Below are positions 7,769-17,559 of a stretch of DNA of 64,000 nt, one piece after another. The stretch is from an uncultured Paraprevotella sp. (GTDB taxonomy: Bacteria > Bacteroidota > Bacteroidia > Bacteroidales > Bacteroidaceae). Both the position numbers and the translations under genes were made by a program. Positions within the stretch are counted from its first letter, which is position 1. Each line of letters starts with the position of its first letter. The notes under the pieces are model-generated. The model was given only the letters and a program-made list of their open reading frames with translations. It was not told the origin of the DNA and ran no database searches. Where the stretch lies: assembly GCA_944319925.1 (NCBI GenBank), contig CALUFQ010000011.1, positions 1 through 64,000 on the forward strand. The letters are read 5' to 3'.

Positions 7769-9175
7769 ATGAAAATAAAAGATTTGGAGGACTCCCGTTT
7801 GGTGAAGTTGGCTGTCGTTGTCAACGATATGATTTTGTTGATGATAAGTTATTGGCTTGCTTTCGCGTGGAGTTATAGTTTTTCGGCTGCGTTGTCTTTT
7901 CCGTATGCCTTGAAAATCATTTTGTTGATAGGTGCTGCGGCTGTCATACCTACGTCCTATATCGCTCCGCCGGTCTTCTTGAAGCGCATCGTGCATGGCG
8001 ACGCCATCTTGGGGCGTTCGGCCTACACGGCGGTCATTCAGTTCTTGTTCATCTTGGTGGCTGTAAGTTTGCTTCGCGGCATAACGGACGTGCGGGGCTA
8101 CTTGGTGTGGGGCACATGCTTGTTCTTTGTCTTGCTTTATGCGGAACGGTTGGCTTTCCATTACCTGTTGCGGAAACAACGTTCCAAGGGGCACAACCTG
8201 CGTTACGTCGTGCTGGTGGGGCATCCGTGGAATTTGATGGATATATACAGTACGTTGAACGACCATTCGTTAGGTTTCCAAATTCTAGGCATTTTCACCC
8301 GGCAGAAGCTTCCGGAGGAGATGAAAATCAAGGTGCTGGGCAACCGGACGGCGGTCATGGGCTACCTGAAAGAGCACCCCGAGGTGACCGACCTTTACAT
8401 AGTGCCTGATACGGATTATGTAACGGAGACGGAAACAATTTATCGATATTGTGAGGACCACATGATTCGTTTTTATGCCTTGCCGGTGTTTTTGGAATTC
8501 CTCACGAAGCGGATGGAGCTTTCACATTTGGGCAACACGATGTTGTTGAGTGTGCGGAACGAGCCTTTGCAGGATCCGGTGAACCGGGGGGTGAAGCGCT
8601 TGTTCGACATGCTTGTTTCCGGCCTTTTCTTGTTGACGGTATTCCCCATAATTTATCTTATTGCGGGGATTATCATCAAAATACAAAGTCCGGGGCCGAT
8701 TATATTCAAGCAGAAACGGAACGGCTTGGATGGCAAGGAATTTTATTGCTTGAAATTTCGCAGCATGCATGTCAATAAGGATGCCGACCGCCTGCAGGCC
8801 ACCAAGGATGACCCCCGTAAGTTCAAGTTCGGCGACTTGATGCGCAAGACCAATATCGACGAGCTTCCGCAGTTCATCAATGTCTTCAAGGGCGACATGA
8901 GCATGGTCGGGCCGCGTCCGCACATGTTGCTCCACACGCAGGAGTATTCGCGGCTGATTCGTCGTTACATGGTGCGCCATTTGGTGAAGCCCGGCATCAC
9001 GGGATGGGCACAGGTGCAAGGATTCAGGGGCGAGACCAAGACTGTGGAGCAGATGGAGAACCGCGTGAAGGCCGATATATGGTATGTGGAAAACTGGACA
9101 TTCGGATTGGATCTGCGCATTATGTGGCAGACTGTGGTGAACATGGTCAAGCATAATGAAGAAAATGCTTATTAA
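7769..9175 (+). CDS. undecaprenyl-phosphate glucose/galactose phosphotransferase (WcaJ/WbaP type)
   Basis: Initiates surface polysaccharide assembly by moving a sugar-1-phosphate to undecaprenyl phosphate at the inner membrane. The 468-residue protein has four N-terminal membrane spans, a central CoA-binding-like domain (residues about 140-250), another hydrophobic segment near 285-305 and the catalytic C-terminal domain with KQKRNGLDGKEFYCLKFRSM, the DELPQFINVFKGDMSMVGPRP block and PGITGWAQV. A TTG two codons upstream is possible, but the ATG at 7769 is preferred. It is divergent from wzc and 17 bp upstream of rfbA. The exact sugar is not determined. Confidence 0.92.
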   Translation: MKIKDLEDSRLVKLAVVVNDMILLMISYWLAFAWSYSFSAALSFPYALKIILLIGAAAVIPTSYIAPPVFLKRIVHGDAILGRSAYTAVIQFLFILVAVSLLRGITDVRGYLVWGTCLFFVLLYAERLAFHYLLRKQRSKGHNLRYVVLVGHPWNLMDIYSTLNDHSLGFQILGIFTRQKLPEEMKIKVLGNRTAVMGYLKEHPEVTDLYIVPDTDYVTETETIYRYCEDHMIRFYALPVFLEFLTKRMELSHLGNTMLLSVRNEPLQDPVNRGVKRLFDMLVSGLFLLTVFPIIYLIAGIIIKIQSPGPIIFKQKRNGLDGKEFYCLKFRSMHVNKDADRLQATKDDPRKFKFGDLMRKTNIDELPQFINVFKGDMSMVGPRPHMLLHTQEYSRLIRRYMVRHLVKPGITGWAQVQGFRGETKTVEQMENRVKADIWYVENWTFGLDLRIMWQTVVNMVKHNEENAY

Positions 9176-9192
9176 CACTTAAACAAATATAA

Positions 9193-10077
9193 ATGATGAA
9201 AGGTATTGTATTGGCCGGCGGGTCTGGCACCCGCCTTTATCCCATAACCAAAGGGGTCAGCAAGCAGCTGATTCCGATTTTCGACAAGCCGATGATTTAT
9301 TATCCGATTTCGGTGCTGATGCTGGCAGGCATCCGCGAAATCCTGATTATTTCCACACCCCACGACCTTCCGGGATTCCGCCGTTTGTTGGGAGACGGGA
9401 GTGATTTCGGAGTGCGTTTCGAGTATGCGGAGCAGCCTTCTCCTGATGGTCTGGCGCAGGCTTTCATCATCGGGCGCGAGTTCGTGGGGGCGGACAGTGT
9501 GTGTCTTGTGTTGGGGGATAACATTTTCCACGGTGCCGGCTTCACGGGCATGTTGCAGGAGGCTGTGGCGAATGCCGAAAAGGACGGGAATGCCACTGTC
9601 TTCGGATATTGGGTGAATGATCCCGAGCGTTACGGCGTGGCTGAATTTGACAAGGAGGGAAACTGCCTGAGCATTGAGGAAAAACCGGAAAATCCGAAAA
9701 GCAATTATGCGGTGGTGGGGTTGTATTTCTATCCCAACAAGGTGGTGGATGTGGCCTCGCAAATCAAACCTTCCGCGCGGGGCGAGTTGGAAATCACGAC
9801 GGTGAACCAAGTGTTTTTGTCGGAGAAAAGGTTAAAGGTGAAGACTTTGGGGCGCGGGTTCGCTTGGCTGGATACGGGGACACACGACAGTCTTTCGGAA
9901 GCATCCACTTTTATTGAGGTCATCGAGAAACGGCAGGGGTTGAAAATAGCCTGTCTTGAAGGTATTGCTTACCGGAAGGGCTGGATCAGCGCGGAAAAGT
10001 TGAGAGAAGTGGCGCGCCCCATGCTGAAGAACCAATATGGGCAGTACCTGATGAGGCTGAGTGAAGAAAAATTCTAG
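9193..10077 (+). CDS. rfbA: glucose-1-phosphate thymidylyltransferase
   Basis: Makes dTDP-glucose from glucose-1-phosphate and dTTP, the first step to dTDP-rhamnose and other dTDP sugars. The 294-residue length and the motifs are those of Rml[19 protein letters not shown] at the N-terminus, [11 protein letters not shown] near 85, LGDNIFHG near 108, and [19 protein letters not shown] near 160. The following rmlB, rmlC and rmlD genes are not in this window, so the rest of the pathway must be elsewhere. A second in-frame ATG one codon later is an equally good start. Confidence 0.96.
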   Translation: MMKGIVLAGGSGTRLYPITKGVSKQLIPIFDKPMIYYPISVLMLAGIREILIISTPHDLPGFRRLLGDGSDFGVRFEYAEQPSPDGLAQAFIIGREFVGADSVCLVLGDNIFHGAGFTGMLQEAVANAEKDGNATVFGYWVNDPERYGVAEFDKEGNCLSIEEKPENPKSNYAVVGLYFYPNKVVDVASQIKPSARGELEITTVNQVFLSEKRLKVKTLGRGFAWLDTGTHDSLSEASTFIEVIEKRQGLKIACLEGIAYRKGWISAEKLREVARPMLKNQYGQYLMRLSEEKF

Positions 10078-10366
10078 AAGCAGCCTGGATTCGTCGTGCG
10101 AAAGCAATACATCAAGCGGGAAAAGGACTTTTTGTAAAATTTCAAAACCGTTTCTTGTTTTTGGGCAAGGCGATGCTTCTTGTGCCGTTTTTGGGATAAG
10201 GCAGACTTCATTTTGGGAAGAGGACAAGGTTCGTTCCGTTTCCGGCTTGCATGGTCTTCGGATAAGTTGGGTCGCGCCTTGGCAATGAAAAACAAAAAAA
10301 TGTTTTGTTCTGCGCTCGGTTTGCATTATCTTTGTGCTCGCTTTCATATTAAATAATAGGTAGAGA
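10078..10366. other. intergenic gap ending in a strong promoter
   Basis: The gap holds a conserved-type promoter at 10304-10334. Upstream of that, from 10078 to about 10300, I see no gene, terminator with a clear T-tract, or repeat. Confidence 0.6.
10304..10334 (+). promoter_or_regulatory. promoter with extended conserved spacer (copy 1)
   Basis: TTTG (10304-10307) and TATCTTTG (10327-10334) are 19 bp apart. The spacer, ending CGGTTTGCAT, is almost the same as in the promoters at 21239-21269 and 21833-21863, which drive unrelated genes. Confidence 0.8.
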
Positions 10367-10999
10367 ATGGGTATATTCGCAAAATTATTCGGGAAAAAGA
10401 ATGAAGAGGAAGCGCGTGTGGGTGGCATGGAGGATTTCATGACGCTCATCCGTGTATATTACCAAGCCGTCATGGCCATGCAATTGGGAATCAGCAATCT
10501 GGCTGCATTGCCGGACTTGCGTGTTTTCAAACAGACCTTGCATGTCCCTACGGTGAACAACAAATTGGGTATAGGGGAACGGAAGCGTTGCCGTGGCATG
10601 CTTATGGACGTGTATGGCATCCCGGAAAGTTTCTTTAAAGAAATAGATGTCAGCATCAAGCGCAATTGCCGCAACATTAATGACGTGCGGACCTACCTGC
10701 TCTTGTTCCAAGGTTTCAGCCAAGACCTGATGATGCTGATGGGTAATCTGATGCAATGGAAATTCCGCATGCCTTCCATTTTTCACAAGGCTTTGCGCGG
10801 CATGACGGCCAAGACCATCAACCAAGTGCTGACCAAGAACGACTGGAAGGACGACAATGTGCGTCGCACTTGTGTCAATATCCGGCAATACCAGCATAGG
10901 TTGGGGTACAGCGGTGAATGGATGACGGAATATGTCTATCGCATCATCATGCTGGCCAAGAAAGAGCCGAAACCTAAAGACGTGGAAGAGAAAAAATAG
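10367..10999 (+). CDS. uncharacterised conserved protein upstream of zapBA-like genes
   Basis: A 210-residue soluble protein of unknown function. It begins MGIFAKLFGKKNEEE, is helical and basic in the middle (GIGERKRCRGMLMDVYGI, NDVRTYLLLFQGF) and ends with a Lys/Glu-rich tail (KKEPKPKDVEEKK). No catalytic motif, signal peptide or membrane span was found. It is preceded by a strong promoter and followed 56 bp later by the coiled-coil gene next to zapA, so a link with cell division is possible but only inferred from position. Confidence 0.7.
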   Translation: MGIFAKLFGKKNEEEARVGGMEDFMTLIRVYYQAVMAMQLGISNLAALPDLRVFKQTLHVPTVNNKLGIGERKRCRGMLMDVYGIPESFFKEIDVSIKRNCRNINDVRTYLLLFQGFSQDLMMLMGNLMQWKFRMPSIFHKALRGMTAKTINQVLTKNDWKDDNVRRTCVNIRQYQHRLGYSGEWMTEYVYRIIMLAKKEPKPKDVEEKK

Positions 11000-11055
11000 G
11001 GTAAAAGCTTGGGAGCAGAATGTTTTTTTCTTAATTTTGTAACGGAAAGGCAATA

Positions 11056-11349
11056 ATGACAGCAGAGGAAGAGGAGTTGGCCAAAAGGTTGGAGACGTGC
11101 GTCAGCCACTTCTTGTGGGAATACGAGGCGTTGAAAGACAAGAATGCCGAACTCGTCGGGGTCATCGCTGAAAAGAACCGGCAGGTGGCCGGACTGAAAG
11201 AGCAGGTGGAAAGCCTCCGAAGGGATTATGCCAATCTGAAAACGGCCAAGATGCTCGATGTCAGCAGCGGAGAGATAAGAGATGCGAAGTCGAGATTGTC
11301 AAGGCTGGTGCGTGAAGTGGACAAGTGTATCGCACTTTTGAACGTGTAA
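11056..11349 (+). CDS. short coiled-coil protein, ZapB-like by position
   Basis: A 97-residue protein made almost entirely of heptad-like helix (ELAKRLETCVSHFLWEYEALKDK, then QVAGLKEQVESLRRDYANL). It stops 9 bp before zapA. The size, coiled-coil nature and zapA linkage suggest a divisome-associated partner of ZapA; this is inference, as sequence identity with ZapB cannot be judged by eye. Confidence 0.65.
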   Translation: MTAEEEELAKRLETCVSHFLWEYEALKDKNAELVGVIAEKNRQVAGLKEQVESLRRDYANLKTAKMLDVSSGEIRDAKSRLSRLVREVDKCIALLNV

Positions 11350-11358
11350 ACAGGCACT

Positions 11359-11661
11359 ATGGAAGATAGCGAGGACTTTACGATAAGGTTGACGGTGTGG
11401 GAACATACGTTCTATGTCACCGTCAAGCGGAAGGAAGAGGAAATTTACCGCATGGCGGCAAAGGCTTTGGATACGCAATACAACAAGATGATTGCACAAT
11501 ATCCGGGGCAATCCCCTTCGACTTATATGTGCATGGCGGCGCTTGCCATCGCGGTGCTTTGGCAGAAGGAGGCGGCTCGCAATGACACGCGCCCGTTGGT
11601 GGAAAGCATGAAGCGCATCCTGACAACGTTGGGAGCTGACGCGGAGGCTAAAGCACAGTAA
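11359..11661 (+). CDS. zapA: cell division protein ZapA
   Basis: ZapA binds and bundles FtsZ at the division ring. The 100-residue product starts with the typical beta-strand region (FTIRLTVWEHTFYVTVKRKEEE), then IYRMAAKALDTQYN and a C-terminal helix with MAALAIAVLWQKEA. Length and order fit the family. It follows the ZapB-like gene by 9 bp and precedes rny, a linkage common in Bacteroidetes. Confidence 0.85.
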   Translation: MEDSEDFTIRLTVWEHTFYVTVKRKEEEIYRMAAKALDTQYNKMIAQYPGQSPSTYMCMAALAIAVLWQKEAARNDTRPLVESMKRILTTLGADAEAKAQ

Positions 11662-11691
11662 GGGTATAAGCAAACGAAAAAAGGAAACGAC

Positions 11692-11755
11692 GCGCACGGT
11701 CTTCCCTTTTCCCGCCGTAAGGCGGGAGAGGGCGGCGGTGCGCTATTTTTTATAT
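11692..11755 (+). terminator. long GC-rich hairpin with T-tract between zapA and rny
   Basis: GCGCAC (11692-11697) pairs with GTGCGC (11738-11743), and inside it CCCGCC pairs with GGCGGG across a GTAA tetraloop, with further CCC/GGG pairs through an internal loop. TATTTTTTATA follows. This reads as a terminator for the zapA operon. A structured RNA such as 6S cannot be excluded because that gene lies beside zapA in some bacteria. Confidence 0.65.
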
Positions 11756-11776
11756 TACTAATTAATAATAGAAAGT

Positions 11777-13306
11777 ATGGAAATCATAATCCCCGTAGCC
11801 TGTCTCGTCGTGGGATGCATTGTGGGTTTCGCAGTGTTCCGCTATGTGGCGACAGGCAAGTATCGGAAAATCATCGAAGAGGCCGAGAAGGAAGCCGAAG
11901 TCATCAAAGAGAAGAAATTGCTCGAAGTAAAGGAAAAGTTCCTCAACAAGAAATCGGAACTGGAAAAGGAAGTGCAGCAGCGCAACCAGCAGATTCAGCA
12001 ACATGAGAATCGGCTGAAGCAAAGGGAACTAAGCCTGAACCAGCGTCAGGATGACCTGAACCGCAAGAAGGGCGATTTGGAAACCGACCGTAAGCGGCTG
12101 GAAAACCAGCAGCAGGCTTTGGCCCGCAGGGAAGAGGAGCTGAAAAGTTTGGAAGCCCAGGAACGTGAGAAGCTGGAGGCCATCAGCGGGCTGAGTGCCG
12201 ACGAGGCGCGCGAGCGTCTGGTGGAATCGTTGAAGGACGAGGCCAAGACCGATGCGGCCAGCTACATCAACGAAATCATGGACGATGCCAAGATGACGGC
12301 CAACAAGGAGGCCAAGCGCATCGTCATCCAGACGATCCAGCGGGTGGCTACGGAAACGGCCATTGAGAACAGTGTGACGGTGTTCCACATTGATAACGAT
12401 GAGGTCAAGGGGCGCATCATCGGGCGCGAAGGGCGCAACATCCGTGCGTTGGAGGCGGCCACCGGTGTGGAAATCGTGGTGGACGACACGCCGGAAGCCA
12501 TCGTGATTTCCGCTTTCGACCCCGTGCGGCGCGAAATCTGCCGCCTGGCCTTGCACCAGCTGGTGTCCGACGGGCGTATCCATCCGGCGCGCATCGAAGA
12601 GGTTGTGGCCAAAGTGACCAAGCAGGTGGAAGAGGAAATCATCGAAACGGGCAAGCGCACGGCGATTGACCTCGGGATTCATGGCTTGCATCCGGAATTG
12701 GTGCGCATCGTCGGTAAGATGAAGTACCGCAGCAGTTACGGGCAGAACCTGTTGCAGCATGCGCGTGAGACGGCCAACCTTTGTGCCGTCATGGCTTCTG
12801 AGTTGGGACTGAATCCGAAGAAGGCCAAGCGCGCGGGCTTGTTGCACGACATAGGCAAGGTGCCCGATGAGGAACCGGAATTGCCGCATGCCATCTATGG
12901 TGCCAAACTGGCGGAAAAATATAAGGAGAAACCAGACATCTGCAATGCCATCGGGGCGCACCATGACGAAATGGAAATGACCTCCTTGCTGGCACCCATC
13001 GTGCAGGTGTGCGATGCTATCAGCGGTGCCCGTCCGGGTGCCCGCCGCGAAATCGTGGAAGCTTACATCAAGCGTCTGAACGATTTGGAGAACATTGCCA
13101 TGAGTTATCCGGGTGTGACCAAGACGTATGCCATCCAGGCCGGGCGCGAATTGCGCGTCATTGTGGGGGCGGACAAGATTGATGACAAGCAGACGGAAAG
13201 CCTGAGCAACGAGATTGCCAAGAAGATACAAGACGAGATGACTTATCCCGGACAGGTGAAAATCACGGTTATCCGTGAGACGCGGGCGGTGAGCTACGCG
13301 AAGTGA
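11777..13306 (+). CDS. rny: ribonuclease Y
   Basis: A membrane-anchored endoribonuclease that starts decay of many mRNAs. The 509 residues show an N-terminal membrane span ([19 protein letters not shown]), a long coiled coil (about residues 35-150) rich in Glu, Lys and Gln, a KH domain with [15 protein letters not shown] near 215, and an HD domain with LLHDIGK near 357 and HHDEME near 397 as metal ligands. It follows the zapA hairpin and is followed by a strong terminator. Confidence 0.97.
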   Translation: MEIIIPVACLVVGCIVGFAVFRYVATGKYRKIIEEAEKEAEVIKEKKLLEVKEKFLNKKSELEKEVQQRNQQIQQHENRLKQRELSLNQRQDDLNRKKGDLETDRKRLENQQQALARREEELKSLEAQEREKLEAISGLSADEARERLVESLKDEAKTDAASYINEIMDDAKMTANKEAKRIVIQTIQRVATETAIENSVTVFHIDNDEVKGRIIGREGRNIRALEAATGVEIVVDDTPEAIVISAFDPVRREICRLALHQLVSDGRIHPARIEEVVAKVTKQVEEEIIETGKRTAIDLGIHGLHPELVRIVGKMKYRSSYGQNLLQHARETANLCAVMASELGLNPKKAKRAGLLHDIGKVPDEEPELPHAIYGAKLAEKYKEKPDICNAIGAHHDEMEMTSLLAPIVQVCDAISGARPGARREIVEAYIKRLNDLENIAMSYPGVTKTYAIQAGRELRVIVGADKIDDKQTESLSNEIAKKIQDEMTYPGQVKITVIRETRAVSYAK

Positions 13307-13330
13307 TTACTGACTGGTTCTTGGGATGAA

Positions 13331-13386
13331 AAAAACAAGGCTGTGTTTCCTTTCCGGGCAAGGGAAAGGAGCACGGCCTTGTTGTT
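13331..13386 (+). terminator. terminator hairpin after rny
   Basis: ACAAGGC (13335-13341) and GCCTTGT (13376-13382) form the base, with TTTCCTTT pairing AAGGGAAA-like sequence inside, then TTGTT. Its position shows that the next gene cannot start as early as the open frame (13343) would allow. Confidence 0.8.
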
Positions 13387-13405
13387 AAGGATGCAATTCG
13401 CGGAT

Positions 13406-14425
13406 ATGCCAAACAAAGGAATCAAATGGATAGATACGGTGCGTGCGTTGTGTATGATGGCTGTGTATTGGGTACACAGCGAAATCTATTATGGGGTATC
13501 CGGGGTGTCGTATGGCTATGTGGTGTTGCCGTTTTATGTCAATGCCTTTTTCTTCGTGAGCGGTTATTTGTTTTTCAGGAAATACTTGGATTCTCCTGAA
13601 GCCGGACCGGATAGTTGCCGGGGTGTGGCCAATGTGGTTTTCAGGTTGATGCTACCTACGATCTTGTTTTCTTCATTTATTTATATCCCGAAGAAGTTGT
13701 TCCATGGAGACGCCTTGTCTTTCGGGCAGTATCTGTATGATGTGTTTGGCGGGCTTAGTTATTGGTTTACTTCGGCTTTGGTCGTGGCTCAGTTGCTATT
13801 GTTGGCCTTGGTGCGTTTCCGCCGTTTGGGGATGTGGCACTATGTGGTTTTGTCATGCGCTTTTTTTGCGTTGGGCGTGTGGAGCTTCATTGCCACGGAG
13901 AACACTTTCCCTTGGAACTATCAGGCCGGGCTGTCGGCGACTTTGTTTATGAGCTTGGGAGGTGTGTATTTCAAGCATGAAGGTGAAGTCAACAAATGGC
14001 TTGTGCCTTATGGTGTGATGCTTGCTGCTGGTGCGTATGTCTTGGGCGTGGCTCTTACGTGGCGTTCGCAGTCGTTAGCTGTCATGGTGCCGTTTCAGGT
14101 TGACTTTTGGGGATTGGTCGTGGTGTTTTGCAGCATCATTAGCCTTGTGGCTTTAGCCCGGGTGCTGCCTCCTTTGACGTGGCTGAGGTTTGTCGGGCGC
14201 AATTCCATCGTGTTTTATTTCTTTTCCGGGGTGATGCCGGCCATGTGGAGCACGGTTCTCCGATTGTGTTTCCCCGAGCTGCAGTGCTACGGCGGCACGT
14301 TGCTTGTCCTCGTGCTTTCTTTGGCGTTGAGTGCGGTGTTGTGCATGGCCATCAACCGTTATTTTCCCTTCCTGCTGGATGCGCGTAAGCTGTCCTGCTT
14401 GTGGAAACGCCTTCATGCAAGGTGA
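13406..14425 (+). CDS. acyltransferase 3 family membrane protein
   Basis: A 339-residue integral membrane protein of the acyltransferase-3 family, which O-acylates surface polysaccharides or other extracytoplasmic sugars. The start MPNKGIKWIDTVRALCMMAVYWVHS shows the family's first helix with its conserved His, and about ten hydrophobic helices follow, including FYVNAFFFVSGYLFF. The ATG at 13406 is chosen because the upstream part of the frame overlaps the rny terminator; ATG 13391 is an alternative. It is convergent with the TonB receptor gene, with a 21-bp gap. The substrate is unknown. Confidence 0.85.
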   Translation: MPNKGIKWIDTVRALCMMAVYWVHSEIYYGVSGVSYGYVVLPFYVNAFFFVSGYLFFRKYLDSPEAGPDSCRGVANVVFRLMLPTILFSSFIYIPKKLFHGDALSFGQYLYDVFGGLSYWFTSALVVAQLLLLALVRFRRLGMWHYVVLSCAFFALGVWSFIATENTFPWNYQAGLSATLFMSLGGVYFKHEGEVNKWLVPYGVMLAAGAYVLGVALTWRSQSLAVMVPFQVDFWGLVVVFCSIISLVALARVLPPLTWLRFVGRNSIVFYFFSGVMPAMWSTVLRLCFPELQCYGGTLLVLVLSLALSAVLCMAINRYFPFLLDARKLSCLWKRLHAR

Positions 14426-14446
14426 TGGACCCCCTCCGCGGCTCCG

Positions 14447-16846
14447 TTACATTTCAATCAGGATGCGGGCGTTGATTTGCCGTCCTGTCAGGTAATTGGG
14501 CACGGCGTATTGTTGGTTGGTCACGTCCGTCACCCAATAGTAAGAGCTGACGTTGGCGATGTCGAAGAGGTTGAAACAATCCACGCCGAGCCAGATGTTG
14601 CGGAAGTGGCGGATGAATTTCTTGTCGTTGCGGCGGTCTTCATTGTCCAGCAGCCGGTAACTCATGCCGATATCCACGCGTTTATAAGCCGGGGCGCGGA
14701 ATGCCATCCGTTCCAAGCCCGTGTGGGGAGGCCCGAAGGGCAGACCGTCGGCCACGCTGGCTTTGAGCGTCATCTTCCAACGGGTGCTGCCGGGGAAGAA
14801 GTCGCTGAAGAAGAAATTCAGGTTGTAGCGTTGGTCTGTGGCTTGCGGGAAGCTCTTGCCGTTCACCTTCTGTTGCGCCTTCATCAGGCTGAAGCTGATC
14901 CATGAGTCTGTGCCCTCCACGAACTCACCGAACAGCTTGAAATCGATACCGGTGGTGTGGCCCGTCCCGATGTTGCCGCCGTAATAGACGATGCGCACAT
15001 TGTCCACGTTGTAAGGAATCAGGTTGCTCAACGCCTTGTAATAGACTTCCGTGGTGAACTTGAACGGGCGGTTAAATAGCTTGAACTTGTAGTCGCCGCC
15101 TATTACCACTTGGAACGACCGTTGCGACTTGATGTTGCGGTTGAGTTGTACTGTGGTGGAGCCGTGTGCCGTCACCGTGTCGCGCAGTTCTTTGTAGAAT
15201 GGTGACTGATAATAAAGACCCGTGGCGATGCGGAACGTGAAATCGTCATTGAAAGCTGGGATGATGCCCAGCGACATGCGCGGGCTGGCCAGAAACTCCT
15301 TGTTCCAGCTCCAGTAGCTAAGGCGCAGACCGTAGTTGAAGGAGAAGATGCCACCCTTGGCGTTGGTGAACCGCCACGTGTCCTGTCCGTACATCTCAAG
15401 TCGGTTGCTGCTGATGCGGTTGGCCGACCGCAGGTTGTAAATCAAGTCCAGCCGGTCGCCCGTGTGCGGGATGGAATAACCGGCAGAGTCGCGCATCTCC
15501 CATTCGCGCGAATTTTCCTTGATGGTCTCGTGCCGCCACGTGAGTCCCGCCTGGATATTGTGTCCGTCGGGGCGGTGGGCGAAAGCCAGCTTCAGGCTCT
15601 TCACGTTCGCGTCCAAGTAATTCCGGGCATGCTCCATGTAGGTGCCCACGCCCAGTTGTTCCGTGGTGTTGGTCTCGTCTAGCCAATATTGGCCTTGTAT
15701 GTCATAGGTTTCTTGTTCCTTGGTGGCGAAGGCCGAGGCAAGGAAGGACAGTTTTGTGCGGTCGGTGAAATTGTGCGAGAGGCTCAACGTACCGAAGAGG
15801 GTGCGGAACAGGTCTTCCTCTTTCCCGTCGAAATACACGCGGAAGGATTTCACATCCTGCATCGTCCCGAAATTGGTTTGGCGGTCGGCAGGGAGAAAGT
15901 CATATTTGTTTTGCGAGATGTTGCCGATGAAGTCCACGTTCCACCGCCGATTGGGCGACCAACTGAGATAGGTCTGGTAGTCCAGAAAGCGCGGGCTGTA
16001 TTCTCCTTTGGTTTCCAATGAACCTAGCATGTATTGGTTGGTCTTGTAGCGCACTCCGTGCGTCATGCTGAATCCTTTTTTGGCATAACCCACATAAATT
16101 CCGGCTCCTAGGAGGCTTGCCGAAGCTGTGGCTTCGAATTTTTTCGGTTTTTTATAGGTGATGTCCAGCACCGAGGACATTTTGTCGCCGTACTTGGCTT
16201 CAAAGCCTCCGGCCGAAAAGTTGATATTCTCCACCATGTCGCTGTTGATGACGCTCAGGCCTTCCTGTTGTCCTGAACTGATGAGCAACGGACGATAGAC
16301 TTCCACACCGTTGATATACACGCTGTTCTCGTCGAAACTCCCGCCCCGCACGTTGTATTGCGAGCTGAGTTCGTTGTGGGTGCTCACGCCGGCTTGCGTG
16401 GCTACCAGTTCCTCCACGGCGTTCCCCGTGGTCGAGGGCAGGCGTTTCAGGTTTTCCGCGTTCAGATGTTGTGTGGCGTTCATTTGCCGCCGCACTTCCT
16501 TGACCGTAACCTCGCCCATGTCGATGCGTTGTGTTTGCAGGGTGACATTGAACCGCAGGTCGCCGCGGGGTTTGATCAGCATCCTCTTTTTCGTTTCGTA
16601 TCCCAACATGCTGAACGACACTACGACCGTGTCTGCCGTATTGAATTCCAGCTTGTAGCGTCCTTGCAAATCCGTTGTCGTTCCGGCTGCCTGCCCTTCA
16701 ATCCTTACAACGGCGAACAACACCGGGTTTTGCTCGTCGTCAATGACGCGCCCGGAGAGTTTCACTTTGCCTTGTCCAAAGGCATGCGGCACGGCGAAAA
16801 ACAATAAGAAGAGAAAGCTAAACAGCCTGAACAGTCTTGTCTTCAC
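14447..16846 (-). CDS. TonB-dependent outer-membrane receptor with carboxypeptidase-like domain
   Basis: A 799-residue outer-membrane transporter for an unknown ligand. It has a signal peptide (residues 1-24, ending FGQ), a carboxypeptidase-D regulatory-like domain (about 28-110, GRVIDDEQNPVLFAVVRIEG), a plug domain (about 115-230, with QAGVSTHNELSSQYNVRGGS) and a beta-barrel ending in an aromatic-poor ILIEM terminus. No SusD partner lies beside it, so it is not a classical polysaccharide-utilisation pair. It is divergent from the nitroreductase gene. Some homologues take up iron complexes, but the ligand here cannot be inferred. Confidence 0.92.
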   Translation of the reverse strand: MKTRLFRLFSFLFLLFFAVPHAFGQGKVKLSGRVIDDEQNPVLFAVVRIEGQAAGTTTDLQGRYKLEFNTADTVVVSFSMLGYETKKRMLIKPRGDLRFNVTLQTQRIDMGEVTVKEVRRQMNATQHLNAENLKRLPSTTGNAVEELVATQAGVSTHNELSSQYNVRGGSFDENSVYINGVEVYRPLLISSGQQEGLSVINSDMVENINFSAGGFEAKYGDKMSSVLDITYKKPKKFEATASASLLGAGIYVGYAKKGFSMTHGVRYKTNQYMLGSLETKGEYSPRFLDYQTYLSWSPNRRWNVDFIGNISQNKYDFLPADRQTNFGTMQDVKSFRVYFDGKEEDLFRTLFGTLSLSHNFTDRTKLSFLASAFATKEQETYDIQGQYWLDETNTTEQLGVGTYMEHARNYLDANVKSLKLAFAHRPDGHNIQAGLTWRHETIKENSREWEMRDSAGYSIPHTGDRLDLIYNLRSANRISSNRLEMYGQDTWRFTNAKGGIFSFNYGLRLSYWSWNKEFLASPRMSLGIIPAFNDDFTFRIATGLYYQSPFYKELRDTVTAHGSTTVQLNRNIKSQRSFQVVIGGDYKFKLFNRPFKFTTEVYYKALSNLIPYNVDNVRIVYYGGNIGTGHTTGIDFKLFGEFVEGTDSWISFSLMKAQQKVNGKSFPQATDQRYNLNFFFSDFFPGSTRWKMTLKASVADGLPFGPPHTGLERMAFRAPAYKRVDIGMSYRLLDNEDRRNDKKFIRHFRNIWLGVDCFNLFDIANVSSYYWVTDVTNQQYAVPNYLTGRQINARILIEM

Positions 16847-16950
16847 GTTTTATTTATTCGATATTGCTTTTTAAACAACGCAAAAATACGCTTTTTTGTA
16901 TAAATCCCGGCGATTTATTTGCCAAAACCGTCGATTCTGTGCTGGATTCT

Positions 16951-16982
16951 TTTTCCCATAAACGATAAATCATGTATCTTTG
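16951..16982 (+). promoter_or_regulatory. promoter of the nitroreductase-maf operon
   Basis: TATCTTTG (16975-16982) is a perfect -7 box; TTTT (16951-16954) sits at the -33 position. The upstream ATG of the frame (16972) lies inside the promoter and therefore cannot be the start codon. Confidence 0.75.
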
Positions 16983-17016
16983 CCTAGATTACAAAATGGA
17001 AACGAGAAAACAAGGT

Positions 17017-17559
17017 ATGGAAAAATTCAGCGAATTAATCAAAATACGCCGCAGCATGCGGAAGTTCACGGACGAGGAACTTACCCAGGACGAAGTGGTG
17101 GCACTTTTGCGGTCTGCCCTCATGGCACCTTCTTCGAAAGGCTGCCATCCTTGGGAGTTCGTGGTGGTGGACGACAAGGAACTTTTGAAACAGTTGGCCC
17201 ATTGCAAGGAACAAGGGGCGGAGCTCATCGAAGGCGCGCCGTTGGCGGTGGCCGTGTTGGCCGACCCCGCGAAAAGCGATGTATGGGTGGAGGATGCTTC
17301 TGTGGCCACTACCATGATGCTTCTGCAGGCCGAAGACTTGGGGCTGGGGGCTTGCTGGGTGCAAATCCGCAACCGTGCCATGGCCGACGGCAAACCTGCC
17401 GAGGAAATGGTGCGCACCATCCTTCGTGTGCCGGAGCATCTGCGGGTGTTGTCCATCGTGGCCGTGGGGCACAAGGGCATGGAACGCAAGCCTTTCAACG
17501 AAGACCGCTTGTTGTGGGAGAAGGTACACATCAATACGTTTGACAACCAGCAGGCATGA
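17017..17559 (+). CDS. nitroreductase family FMN oxidoreductase
   Basis: A 180-residue NAD(P)H-dependent FMN enzyme of the nitroreductase fold. The start MEKFSELIKIRRSMRKFTDEEL carries the family's FMN-phosphate contact (RRSxRKF). ALMAPSSKGCHPWEFVVV near 30 and GLGACWV near 110 are further family segments. The ATG at 17017 fits a leader of about 28 nt from the promoter; ATG 16996 is possible. It overlaps the next gene by 4 nt (ATGA), pointing to translational coupling. The physiological substrate is unknown. Confidence 0.88.
   Translation: MEKFSELIKIRRSMRKFTDEELTQDEVVALLRSALMAPSSKGCHPWEFVVVDDKELLKQLAHCKEQGAELIEGAPLAVAVLADPAKSDVWVEDASVATTMMLLQAEDLGLGACWVQIRNRAMADGKPAEEMVRTILRVPEHLRVLSIVAVGHKGMERKPFNEDRLLWEKVHINTFDNQQA

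Noticed and set aside
12029..13231. 400-codon open frame antisense to rny
   Set aside because: It is a shadow of the RNase Y gene, rich in His, Gln and Arg without any recognisable domain.
16972..16974. Upstream ATG as start of the nitroreductase
   Set aside because: It lies within the promoter, directly before the -7 box.
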